Positions 11,693 to 22,884 of a stretch of 64,000 bases of DNA are shown here, one piece after another. Position 1 is the first letter of the stretch; each line of letters starts with the position of its first letter. This DNA comes from Obelidium mucronatum (taxonomy: Eukaryota; Chytridiomycota; Chytridiomycetes; Chytridiales; Chytriomycetaceae): positions 1 through 64,000 of the forward strand of contig JAIVFH010000069.1 in the NCBI GenBank assembly GCA_025765595.1, in the 5' to 3' direction. The notes beneath the pieces are model-generated. The model saw nothing but the letters and a program-made list of their open reading frames with translations, did not search any database and had not been told where the DNA came from. A program made the translations under genes and the position numbers.

Positions 11693-12552
11693 GCTGTTTT
11701 TTCTACAATAACTTTGCTTCGAACCCAGCCTGAGAAGGGGACAGAGTCAGCGAAGCAAGAGGCCGTCACACAAAAAGCAATCACAGTCCTCGCCATCACC
11801 CCAATCCTTACCGCTTTCTATCACTCTAACTTAAAAAGAGCACCGAGTTGAGCAACTGCCTGCTCAAGGTGATTCTATTGGACACCTTGTCTATCCATTT
11901 CAACTGAGAAGGAACCGATTGCCACGGAATTGTTCAAATCGCATTACACTACACCATTCCATTTATTTCAAACACGCTGCTTGAGATTTTCCGGAGAACC
12001 AATGCAACTTCGAAAAGAGCAGCATGAAGTTGGTGTCGGAAATCTTAAACCTGTTTTTTAAACTGAAGGTGGAATCAACGCGCGAGAATGTGGATGTATC
12101 TTGTTACTGGTGACGCAAGCGACGCTGTAAATTCGTCAGAGAATTCGAGCTTGTGCCAAACGAGAAGGGCAATTTAGGATAACAGTAAACACAATGAACT
12201 TGAAAACGCCGCTGTTTTAAGATTCGTTTTTAAATTAATTTTTTGCAACGTTTTTGAAATGAGCCAACACTCTTGGACTAATTATAGAAAACACTTCAAG
12301 CACAAAAATGCTCATTTCATGATGTTTTTAGAGTGAATAAATAGTCTATGTTTTTTCGACTTTCAGTTTTTTAATTAGGAGATTAATAGGCTGAAAAAAG
12401 AAATTTCTTTGATTAAAAAAGACCAACCGATGCTGCGTTCTCAACCACTGTTCTAATGTATCGAGCAGTGACTAGCCCATAAAATTTTTTGGCAGGAAAT
12501 AGAGAGTTTTCGGGTATCAGCCCATTTGGAGGGGAAGTGTGCGATTCGTTGT
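11693..12552. other. Intergenic region without a recognised gene
   Basis: About 860 bases between the HNH protein and FAD monooxygenase copy 1. Stops are frequent in all frames. I see no tRNA, repeat array or transposon end. From about 12553 the sequence resembles the upstream region of copy 2, so duplicated sequence begins there. Confidence 0.5.
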
Positions 12553-12618
12553 ATATTTTTGGCTTGATGGCGGATTGTCAAGCCTTCCGTTTTTCTTTTG
12601 AAAATTTCAACCAGCTGC

Positions 12619-14169
12619 ATGAGCAACGGAAAGAGAAGTAGCTATTATTGGTTCCGGACCAGCTGGTGCCATCACAGCGATCGCATTGAAGAGACAAGGC
12701 TTCGAAGTAAGGCCGCCGGGAGAACTAGCAGTGTCAGCCCCACACCGGTCACCCAATTAACTCGTACTTGACCTTACCTATTCAGCCCACCTTGTACGAG
12801 AAAGTTGATCCAATCGAGGCAATCAAGGAAGCCATCAAGTCAGGCGAAGACGTATCGTTGCAGTTCTCGTCGATTGGGGGCGGGTTCTCTGTCCTTGCCA
12901 ACGGCCTGAAGGCGTTGGCCCACTTGGGCCTCTACGATGACATCAAGGCGCTCGATATCGACAAGCTGCATGCAATGAACTTTATGCGTATGGACGGATC
13001 GGTAAGTGTTGTTCTCCAAATTGGGTTATCTATCACAAACAAAGTTAACAAACGCCAATGTTAAAAAAAACCACCACCACCACCACTTAGGATCTCGCCG
13101 TAAAGCCTACCGCCAAGAAGGGAGAAATCGATGCTCTCCACATGCTTCGCACAACATTCCACAACGCCATCATGAAGGCTGTTCATCGAGCAGGGATCAA
13201 GACTTATGGTGGCAAGAAGCTCGTCAATCTCACGCAAACCGCGGATGATGTTACTGTTTTTTTTGAAGACGGTACCACTGTCACTGCAGATTTTGTTGTT
13301 GGCGCTGATGGGATTCATTCAATGACCCGGAAAGTGGTTTTCCCAGAGGCCCCCAAGCCTGAGGTGTTTGGTATTGGATGTAAGTATGAGAAATATACAT
13401 GTGCTATTGCTTTTTGTCATTAATCATGTGTGTTTGTTTTTTCTTGTCACTTGTAGACACTGCTGTTTTGGATCGTGGCGTTCTCCCTGACGGAACAAAA
13501 ATCGAGTTCGACTACCAAATGGGAGCCTACGTGGACGGCGTCGAAGGACGCATGGTCTTCATTTCCCGTTGCGGCAAGCATGACGGTGAAGTCTTTGTGT
13601 CTGATTTGGACAACACCAAGTGGCTTCAACAAAACGAAGACTGGCGCCCCGTTACCGACTTGCCAAAGGAAGCCGAAAAACTGGCCGCTCTTGTGGAGTC
13701 TTGGGGAGTACCCCAAAGTGTTGTTACATGCACGCGTCACGTCAAGAGAATTACTCCTGCAAATATTTATGACTTGCAGGATATGGATGTGTTTTATAAA
13801 GGTCGCGTGGTGCTTGTGGGTGATGCTGCACATGGGACAATTCCGTTTTATGGACAGGGGTTGAATCAAGGGATCGAGGATGCCGGTGTTCTTGCTGACT
13901 TGTGGGGTCACTTTGGGGCAGATGGTTACGAGAAAGCCTTTCAAATGTACAACAAGATTCGTGTTCCGCGTGTTCAGTTATGTGCTGCAAATGCACGTAC
14001 AACTGCAAAGAGAATGAAGGCTGGTACAAAGAGTGGGGAGAGAATTGGCCGTTTCTTTATGAAATTGGCCTTTGGATTTACCAATATTTTTGGCTTGGAC
14101 GATGGAGTTTACTATCACGACTTTAGAGATGATGTGAGGAAGGAGGTTCCAGGCATTCAATTCAAGTGA
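12619..14169 (+). CDS. FAD-dependent monooxygenase, copy 1 (frameshift next to the start codon)
   Basis: Flavoprotein hydroxylase of the UbiH/kynurenine-monooxygenase-like group. Exons 12619-12706, 12786-13001, 13091-13379 and 13457-14169 match copy 2 at 30597-32125 exon by exon. Motifs: FAD-binding GSGPAG, VVGADG, and GDAAHGTIPFYGQG. An extra A near 12636 puts the ATG at 12619 out of frame with the FAD motif; the correct frame meets TGA at 12620 and has no ATG. Everything downstream is intact and differs from copy 2 by only about 12 of 237 residues in exon 4. It is either an assembly error or a copy that lost its start. Intron 2 ends in a (CCA)n run. The substrate is unknown; PFYGQG recalls kynurenine 3-monooxygenase. 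Confidence 0.82.
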
Positions 14170-14760
14170 TGCAAGCTGAAGTTAATTCTTTGAACACTGT
14201 CCATTACCAATAAATATTAGTATAGAAGAACATCAATTTTTGGATAGTGGAGAATAACACCAACGAAAAGGGGATAAATATTTAATCATTCCGTCTGTAG
14301 ATAGAAGAGATACACGTCTTCATTCTCACTCTTCTCCAGTGAATTCTGTCTTAAAGTATAAGAGGCACATGTCTCCATTTTCATTCCCCCCTTCAAACGG
14401 CTTCATCCAGAGTGGTTGAGCCAAGAGAGAATAAATTTGACTGAATTAATTGACTAATAATGCAGTGACGGATACGTGGTTAGGTGCAGAAACGCACACA
14501 CAGCATCACAGTGTCAATAGTCATGTAGTCAAAAAAGCAGCGGACAAAGAATCACAGGTAGGAGTCTACAGAGGTAGGGACTCCACATGTGGCGCCTAAC
14601 CGGGCCCAACCATGGAGTACAGGCGTTGGGGCTGCAAGTGCCTAGGACAAGATGACATTGGTGAATGAAGCTGGCAGAAGTAATGTCGAGATGAAGGTAG
14701 AAGATATGTGGAGCAGGTAAGAGAAAAAGTACAAAGTGGAAAAATATAGATGGGGGGATG
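14170..14760. other. Intergenic, probably old transposon-derived sequence
   Basis: No coding frame that I can support. Around 14590 the sequence contains TGGCGCC followed by TAACCGGGCCCAACC, which could be a remnant primer-binding site, but I cannot tie it to an element. Confidence 0.35.
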
Positions 14761-14770
14761 GATAGTAAAA

Positions 14771-14842
14771 GCTCCAAGGTGGATTTGAACAACTGATCCC
14801 CACATAGCTGAGTTATGCTCAACCATGAGCTAACAGGGCGTA
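14771..14842 (-). repeat. tRNA-like relic (SINE head or decayed tRNA)
   Basis: On the minus strand there is a good A box with a perfect D-stem (GCTC/GAGC, TAGCTCATGGTTGAGC) and a B-box-like TTGTTCAAATCC. The acceptor and T stems do not pair well, so this is not a functional tRNA. It could be the head of a SINE or a dead tRNA. Confidence 0.4.
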
Positions 14843-14849
14843 GGTTGTC

Positions 14850-15645
14850 ATTTTCTTTTATGCCTGATTAAATAAACATAGTTAGATCGGCATTTTAGTC
14901 TAAGCGACAGCTTATGTGACTAAGCGGGAACGTGGGCGTTGAGTTCTAGAAGAACGTGTGATTTCTAAAAAGAATCTCCCTCTTTATTATTGAACACACA
15001 TTGGTAATGCAATAAATACAATAAGCGTCTATCATATTATAACACTTCCCCTGCTCAATAATTTGTTGTTGGTAATCTTTACAATTTAAGCCATCAGATT
15101 ACAACATACCTAATAAAAACCAATTAGATAATTAACAATCATCTAATTTATCTTCCGTTATTTTGCCACTGATAACCCGAAGATATTGCATTCTGCCGTT
15201 GCAACAATGTTGCACAAAAATCACTTTAGCAAGTGCTTTTGTCAACATATCCGATTCGTTGCATTTACCCGGAATATGGGAACAGTCAAGAATTTTCTCC
15301 AAATAGAATTACATAACTTTCCAATATCAGCAATTCATCTATTTCAAAACTTCAGTGTGTTTGTTCTCACAAACACGTTTCACAAACTAAGCATCGACAA
15401 CGGTTTCCAACTTTTGCTTATTACAGCGCCAAGAAATAGGCGACTTCCCCATTTACTTAAACAACCATCCAGTTTGAGCTTTTGCACTTTCACTGTCAGG
15501 TTCCAATGCATCTGTTAAACCGATAATACAAATCTGCTTGGGAATAGGATTTGGGGTGTGATAATAAATTATCCCCATATCATATGAGTGCTTCAAATAT
15601 CTTAAGACCTTTTTTTTCGTGGTTTATTATCCTCACTTCATTGTT
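14850..15645 (-). pseudogene. Decayed Copia element remnant (RNase H end and LTR)
   Basis: On the minus strand from about 15610, RYLKHSYDMGIIYYHTPN is followed by LTDALEPDSESAKAQTGW and MGKSPISWRCNKQKLE. These match the order of the RNase H region of a Copia polyprotein. Stops and frame changes are frequent, and the usual STEAEY segment is lost. A purine tract (GAGCAGGGGAAG) then precedes TGTTATAATATG at about 15043, the expected polypurine tract and LTR start. The upstream part of the element is absent. Confidence 0.65.
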
Positions 15646-15973
15646 TAAAATAAAGTATGTGGCTGCTGTTTCCAACCTCGCCACGGAGCAAACCCTCCAG
15701 CGTTGTGTAGGCGGCAACCTTGCTTTTCCAACTCCATCCCCAGCTCCCAATCCCCCCTCCCATCCCCAAGCTCACCAGGAGCTACCACCATTAGAAGCCT
15801 TGGGGGCCTCATTAAAAACCCCTGTGGGGAAAAGAGTGCCCCCATCCAGCCTCCCTTCCTCCATCTTGTGTCTTGCGTTTGTCTTGGTCCTGAGGTCTCT
15901 GGCTGAGATCCTCCCATTCATCCGGGTCACTGCCGTCCTGACTTGATGTCCATTCCATCATTCCTCCGTCTAG

Positions 15974-16330
15974 TGTTGTAAAATAGTAGTATTTTATTAT
16001 AAGACAATTACAAAGATAATTAGTAATAAATGATAAGTAAATCTCAACATCGAAACTGGTTCTAAGAGGGAGCTTGACTGCTACTTGAAACGGGTGAAGA
16101 TGGAATTCCTAGAGTGAAGTGAGATAAAGAAGTGCGTACATGAGTAAGATGTAACTCTTATCATTGTTGGGTGGCAACAAACCTTTTCGGCTCCCGGCGA
16201 GTGTTCCGATACCAGAAAATTTCTTCAAGGAAATTGGTATAAATAGGACGGAAATCACATTAGAAGATAACAACAAAAAAAAGGACAATCTCACGAACTT
16301 AACTTGAAAGTAAAGGCGTATTTTACAACA
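15974..16330 (+). repeat. 5' LTR of Copia element 1
   Basis: 357 bp with the inverted termini TGTTGTAAAATA and TATTTTACAACA. It contains GGTATAAATAGG near its 3' end, a likely TATA box. It differs from the 3' LTR at six positions. Confidence 0.93.
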
Positions 16331-16361
16331 TTTCAAGTATTATAGCGCCCACAACGGACCA

Positions 16362-18752
16362 ATGAGCAAGAATTCTGCCAAGACTGCGGCTCCAATGCCA
16401 GCACCCCTTCCAGAAGCGGCTGGTGCCAACCAGTTTGCTGCGTTCCATAAGAACCTGGACAACCATCTTAATGAGACAACAGGATATGGAGAGGAGATAT
16501 ACAATAAGGCTAACCTCAGTTTGCCGCCTCTGTTCCATCCGTTGAGACCACCAGGAGAACCATCTTTAGATGAAGTTTACCGCATGTATGAACGCACGAA
16601 GGACCTGAGTTACCAGAGGATGGCATATGTCAATGCCGCTATCGCAATCCAAGTCCTCGGCGCTAATCCGATTGAAGGCCCACAACCAATGCTTCCTGGT
16701 TTTGTGATTGACACTGAAGTTGACATGATCAATGGCATCCTCCCGAATGAGAGAGGAAATAAGCTCAACCACCGGGACAATTGGGTACCAGGTGACCCCT
16801 GGACCTTCGGAGACCATGACTGCGCTATGAGTGACCTAAAAGAATGGTTTAATCATGAGAAGGACCGCTTTAACAAAGTCCACGCCACCTGGGTCCGAGC
16901 CGAGAAGCACCACAAAGACCTCGTTAAGGCAGACAAACACTGGTCTACTGTGTTGTGCAACCTTCTCGGAAGCACAGACAGAGAAGCTGTTGAGAAGAAC
17001 TCAAGCTTTGCCGAGATGATTTATCAACTCCACCAGTTGTGTAATGCTAACCCAAACCGCCAAAACAACCGCGAGGTTGAACTTGAAGCGGAGTTGGAAG
17101 CAATAAAGTCCACATCCTGGCCAATTCCATGTGATACGCTGACTGACTACAGTCGCCACTTCTTCGAAGTTAATGGGGAAACCTACGACACTAGAAAGAA
17201 ACTTCGCTCGGAGATCCTTCGGATCCTGGAGAAAAACCTACCAAGTGATTCTTCGGATTTGGCCAACAACAGAGATATAACTCGTTATAACTTGAAAATC
17301 TCCGATGAAGGAAATACTGGAGAACCGTCACACCAAGGACTCATCCAACTCCTGAAGGACTTGTACCAAACGTTGAAAATAAACACCAACGCTAAAGGAA
17401 AGAAAGGAGCCGAAAGGAAAGCTAATAAGCTGGACAGCAAAGTAAGCAACAAATTCCAAACAAACAAGGGTAATAACTCATCTAATAATCAGGACAAGAA
17501 AATGTGGTGCCGCTGGTGTGAAAAGGACAACCATAACTTGGCTGAGTGCAGATCAACGCATCCGCCTGACTGGAACCAAAAGTCCTCCCGAATCAAATAC
17601 TTTGAATGGAAGAACGGGAAAACTCGCGATCCAAAGAATGGAGAGAGAGGACGTCCACAGACAAAGAGTGCTAAAAGGATTGAGAAACTGGAAGCTGACC
17701 TGAAAGCCCTGAAGTCGTCAGGCAAAAAGATGAAGAAGGGTGGAAAACGTCAACGCTCACCCTCGTCAGATTCAAACAGCTCCGGATCTACTAGATCAAG
17801 ATCCCGATCTTCTTCTCCGAAAGGAGGTCGCTACAGCCGTGAAAGCCGTCAGGCAAAGTCGCTGCGCAGTTTGAAGGCGAGTGTTAGAAAATTTAATGGT
17901 GAAATACCTGAAAATTTTCATAACACATTTCCACGCATCCTCGACACGGGCTGTCATAGCTCAGTGTTTGCATCAGCGGATGAAGCCGGAGGTAAGATCC
18001 GAGGATCAAGACTCGGCGGAGCTAAGGATGTACTTGTGGACGCCGTAGACGGACGCACTCAAATTGATACTCTGGATGGAGTCCTTGAAACGGACTTTGC
18101 TGGAGTTAAAATCACGCTTCCGGACGTAATGACATGTGCAGCCGTCCCCGAACCACTAATCTCTGTCAAAGGATTAATGAGGGATGGGTTCAACGACTCA
18201 TTTGACAGCGAAGCAGTTTACCTTAATCAAATGGGTAGCAAACGTCAAAGAATCGGCGACTTTAAGGATGGACTATACTATGCGTATCCACCAAGAAGTC
18301 ATTTGGAAAGCGAAAAGCAGTACTCCGCAAAGAAAACTGCCGCTGACAATCAAAATGCCTCACCAGCCGCCGCTCAGGCTATGGGAGCGGCGACTGATGC
18401 TCTATCTGGTGAAATTGACATGAGAATCATCAACCAGATCCAAGAACTCATGATTTGTGACAAGTCTGGAGTTCTGGTAAGTCTTTCGAAAGAACTGAAA
18501 GTTGAAAAGACTAACAACCAAACCAACAAACAGATTGAACAAGTATCTGTGGCTCCTGTAAAGGAAAATGTTGATTCCACTGCAGTAGGATCCCGAGACG
18601 TCGGGACCGCCAAGGGAATGTTCCAGACGGAGAACATGGAACGTGCGCCTACCAATAAGGTAAATACTTGTAGAAATCTCAAGAGAGCATTGATTTTTCA
18701 AAAACTAAATAAGACTTATAATAATAGGCCCACTGACCTCAAAGAAAGATGA
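16362..18752 (+). pseudogene. Copia element 1: gag and protease part of the polyprotein
   Basis: Frame of 796 residues. The zinc knuckle CRWCEKDNHNLAEC (CX2CX4HX4C) is at 17503-17544. A Ser/Arg-rich stretch follows, then the aspartic protease site RILDTGCHSSVF near 17940. The frame ends at an in-frame TGA (18750-18752). The same frame continues beyond it with the integrase zinc-binding HHCC module (LHEWCGHFG and NCHWCSEGK), so the stop is a mutation and not the natural end. Confidence 0.85.
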
Positions 18753-20244
18753 GAGATCACCGAAGACGTACTGCATGAATGGTGTGGACATTTTGGGATT
18801 GGGCGAATTAAAGAGTCAATTGAAAGAAAGCAGGTTTTGGGATTTGAAAAACTTAAGTTTAATAAAATAGTTCCTAACACTGAATTGTCACACGTTGAAA
18901 ATTGCCATTGGTGTAGCGAGGGCAAAATAAAGCGAAATCCAATAGGTGAATCGACACACCCAGCACAACACGCTATCAGAAATCCATTCAGATGAATTTC
19001 CATTGCCGTGTAAATCTGCGCAAGGTGAATCACACTGCCATTTAAAAATAGATGGATACTCAGGGTGGACTGAGGCAGATTTTATTAAGTCAAAAGGCGA
19101 AAAAGTCCCAGATATGATCAAAACGATTGGAAGGTGGGAAAATAAACATGGACTAAAAGTTGAGGCACTTAGGCATGATACAGCCGAAATAGAAAGAACA
19201 AACGCGATGCAGTTTTATTGTGACAACAAAGAACCGCAAATAAAAACCCATCCAAGCCCACCATATTCAAAAGAATTTAATGGAAAGAGTGAGAGCATGG
19301 TCAATATGGTAAAATCAACAACAGCGGTGATCATGAAAAGATCCCGACTCCCCAAATCAATGACAAAATATGTGATTAGATATGTAGTCCATATAAATAA
19401 TAGATTGATAAATTCACGAACAAAGGAAACTCCATACCTGCGTTGGAATCATCAACCCCCAAACATATCAAACTTACGCCCCTTTGGATCATATTGTACG
19501 ATCTGGCTAGACAAAGCCCAAAGGAAAGGAAAATACGGGTCGAAAGGAGTACCTGGTATATTCCTCGGTTATGTTGGAGACACAATAATACTGGTTTTCA
19601 ACCTATTTACCAGGACGGTCCACCCTGTATTTCATGTTGAATTCACACACACAAACTATTATCCAGGACTTACCAAAGATTTGGATAATATAGAAGAAGT
19701 GATGGAGAAAAACAATCCTGAGGTTCAAATCCCACCAGCGGTCGACTTCAGCGACTACTGGACAGAGGAAGAAAAGGAAGCAATTATTTCTAAAAATGCA
19801 TCGAAAAATAAAAGGAAAGTAAAAGGAGAAGAAAATAAGGATAAGTATTCCTCCGAAGAAGAAGAAGAAGAAAAGGAGTTACCTTTAAGCCAACGCTTGC
19901 GCAAGCGACCTCAACCAGAGAATACGTCTGGCTTTGAGGGGAGGAAACCGAATTCTAAGAAATCAAAAACAACAAAGCCAGTCAATTCACAACCAATTGA
20001 GAAAACGCCACCCCTCGACTTGAGGGGAGGCGAGATTGAGTTGGAACCGAATTCTAAGAAATCAAAAGCAACAAAGCCAGTCAATTCACAACCAATTGAG
20101 AAAACGCCACCCCTCGACTTGAGGGGAGGCGAGATTGAGTTGGAAGAATTAACAAACCACATGCCCACACTCCTTGACTCAGATTCTGATGAAGATGAAT
20201 TAGATAAATTTAATTCTGAACGGACGAGAAGGAGAAACCATTAA
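18753..20244 (+). pseudogene. Copia element 1: integrase region
   Basis: The HHCC module at 18753-18990 is in the gag frame. A frameshift near 18990 moves to the frame of HSDEFPLPC (first catalytic Asp). Then come ALRHDTAEIER (second Asp region) and FNGKSESMV (Glu), followed by a GKYGSKGVPGIFLGY segment typical of the Copia integrase C-terminus. An acidic, Lys-rich linker follows and includes a 99-bp in-frame duplication (19948-20145). The frame is lost again near 20230. Confidence 0.8.
19948..20145 (+). repeat. Two-copy 99-bp in-frame repeat within Copia element 1
   Basis: Unit 19948-20046 is repeated at 20047-20145 with a single A/G difference noticed. It adds 33 residues per copy (contains PIEKTPPLDLRGGEIELE) in the integrase-RT linker, so it does not disturb the frame. 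Confidence 0.9.
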
Positions 20245-20249
20245 CCGAG

Positions 20250-22321
20250 ATGGAACCCGCTGAGGAAAAAGACTCACAAGATTTTCCTGAACCAATAAAG
20301 GCAGCTCTCTTGAAATGGAAAATCCCAAACGTATTGGCGGTTTATCTGAAGAAAGTAGCACCTCCTGAATCAAGAAAGATGAGGAAACTAGTCAAGAGAA
20401 TAAAGGCGAAAGCAACTAAGCGAGGACTAACCCAATTCCGAGCACTGGTAAACGATCCTGTTATTAAACAAACGATCAAAGCTGCAGAGAAACGACTAGA
20501 GGAGAAATATCCCCAATTAAAGTTCAAGGAACCGAACCCAGTCCCTCTTAATTCAATAAGAATTGAAGACCTGCCGCCAGTCCCCAAAACTCAAACAGAA
20601 GCCTACGCGAGCATCTGGAGTGAGTATTGGAAAGAAGCTGAAAAAGCAGAACTCAACTCACACTACACCTTACAAACATGGATACTCGCGCAGAAACCAG
20701 AAAAGGGAACAACGGTGTTGAAGTCGAAATGAGTATACGACTACAAATTGGACTACGATAATGGAATCCTAATGAAGTTTAAAGCACAATTAGTTGCTGC
20801 TGGTTATAATCAGAAGCCAGGAAGAGATTACGACGAGACCTTTGCGCCAGTTGTCAAGATACAATCAGTAAGGCTGATGATCGCAATGGCACTAATGCTG
20901 GGACTCCACGTAGAACAGCTGGACGTTTCGACAGCTTTCCTATACGGGAAATTAGAAAAACCTAATTACATGCGTATGGCAGATGGATACAAACAGTATG
21001 ACGAGAACGGAAACGAACTCGTATGCCTCTTGATCCATAGCACCATCAAAGCGCTCGAGAATGGTTTGCGGTATTAAAGGAGTACCTAGAAACTGAGGGA
21101 TTCAGCCCAACAGTATCAGATCCCTGCGTTTTTCATAAAAGATCGGCAAAAGGAAAATTAATAATCCTAACTGTCTATGTTGATGACATGTTACTTTTCT
21201 GCAGAGATAAGGACATAATAAAACAAGTAAAAACCTTCATCCGAAAGAGATTCCAAATAAAAGACATGGGCGAAGCGCACCATGTGATTGGGGTCCAATA
21301 CGAGAAGTTTGAAAACTCATCATACCTGGGACAACCGAACTACGCAAAGTCGATTTTGGAAAAATATAATATGTGGAATAAAGTGGTCAACGGGAAACAG
21401 GTCCGAATAGACATAAAGCTTACCCCGATGAGTGTAGGATGGCAACACCTATCAGACAGCGCGAAATTAAATGATCTAGAAATGACGGATTTTCGCTCGA
21501 TACTGATGATGCTATCATACTTAGCCCAGCAGACAAGACCAGATCTGATATTCTCAGTAAATACGCTGGCGACTTACCAAAGTGACGCGCGAGAGCATGA
21601 TATGAAAGCGTTAATGCATATTCTCAGATATCTAAGGGGAACATGGGATCATGGATTACATTTTGTATTGAATGATAAGCCAGCTCTTTTATTTTCAAAC
21701 GACGAAGATATATTGGATGATCCAACTTGGTGTCCTGTAAATGTTGACGAAAAAGAAGACCTGACGTTTTAACATAAAGAAGCAAATTACAGTTTCTTAA
21801 ATCCATTGGGATACGCTGACGCTAGTTATGCACAAGAGACAGGAAGGAAATCGCGTTCTGGGTTTCTTTTCATGATGTGCGGGACTGTAGTGTCGTGGTA
21901 CTGTAAGAAGCAGCCAGTGGTAGCTCTGTCGTCAACTGAAGCGGAATACTATGCGCTCAGTGAGGCAGTCAAAGATTCGCTGTGGTATAGGAATATACTT
22001 GCAGAGTTGGGTTTTTCCTTAAACGATCCAACCTTGATTAACCAAGACAATCTTTCGACGATTGCAATAGCAATGAATCCTATAAACCACAGACAAGTGA
22101 AACATATGGATGTGAAAGTTCATTTCCTGCGGGACCATCTGCAGAAGAAAGACATCATTTTGGCCTACTGTCCGACAGAGGATATGATCGCTGATATTTT
22201 AACAAAAGTGTTACCTGGAAATCAGCACAGGCGATTGGCTGATTTGATGGGGTTAAGATCCTTGAGCGAACTTCAAGGAAAGAACGTAATAAACACTACG
22301 TCTGCTGAGTACCGATTTTAA
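20250..22321 (+). pseudogene. Copia element 1: reverse transcriptase and RNase H
   Basis: RT starts after a Lys-rich linker. A TGA at 20730-20732 stands where Copia RTs usually have Trp (KSK-stop-VYDYK). LVAAGYNQKPGRDYDETFAPV and LDVSTAFLYGKLE follow. A frameshift near 21040 interrupts the conserved YGLKQ region. The active site YVDD is at 21178-21189. An in-frame TAA at 21770 separates RT from RNase H, which has YADASY and STEAEYYAL and runs to 22321. Three stops and at least two frameshifts leave no working pol. Confidence 0.87.
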
Positions 22322-22527
22322 ATCGGCTCCGGTGACCACTTCATGACATTGTTGTTGTTCTTTTAATTATATTAATAATGAAAAAGGTTTGCAATGGGTA
22401 TGATTGAAATCGAGAGGTGAGGTGCAATCCCTTACTGACGTCCGAGAATCTAGTGATTCCTCTCGAAAGTAGACTGTATTGAAATATAGAGTGTATTTAT
22501 TATAACTATCTTCGCATTGAGAGGAGG

Positions 22528-22884
22528 TGTTGTAAAATAGTAGTATTTTATTATAAGACAATTACAAAGATAATTAGTAATAAATGATAAGTAAATCTCA
22601 ACATCGAAACTGGTACTAAGAGGGAGCTTGACTGCTACTTGAAACGGGTGAAGATGGAATTCCTAGAGTGAAGTGAGATAAAGAAGTGCGTACATGAGTA
22701 AGATGTAACTCTTATCATTGTTGGGTGGCAACGAACCTTTTTGGCTCCCGGCGAGTGTTCCGATACCAGAAAATTTCATCAAGGAAATTGGTATAAATAG
22801 GACGGAAATCACATTAGAAGATAACAACAAAAAAAAGGACAATCTCACGCACTTAACCTGAAAGTAAAGGCGTATTTTACAACA
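22528..22884 (+). repeat. 3' LTR of Copia element 1
   Basis: 357 bp, equal in length to the 5' LTR and differing at six positions. Followed by target duplication TCTAG. Confidence 0.93.

Larger units (their letters stand above)
15974..22884 (+). mobile_element. Copia LTR retrotransposon 1 (inactivated), nested in the LINE
   Basis: A complete element of 6,911 bp with 357-bp LTRs that begin TGTTGTAAAATA and end TATTTTACAACA. It is flanked by the target duplication TCTAG (15969-15973 and 22885-22889). A purine tract GAGAGGAGG precedes the right LTR. The order protease, integrase, RT, RNase H is that of Copia/Pseudoviridae. The LTRs differ at 6 of 357 positions by my count. The coding region has several stops and frameshifts. 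Confidence 0.93.

Noticed and set aside
15551..15946. 131-residue plus-strand frame
   Set aside because: Covers the Copia remnant and the LINE 3' region read antisense; no domain.
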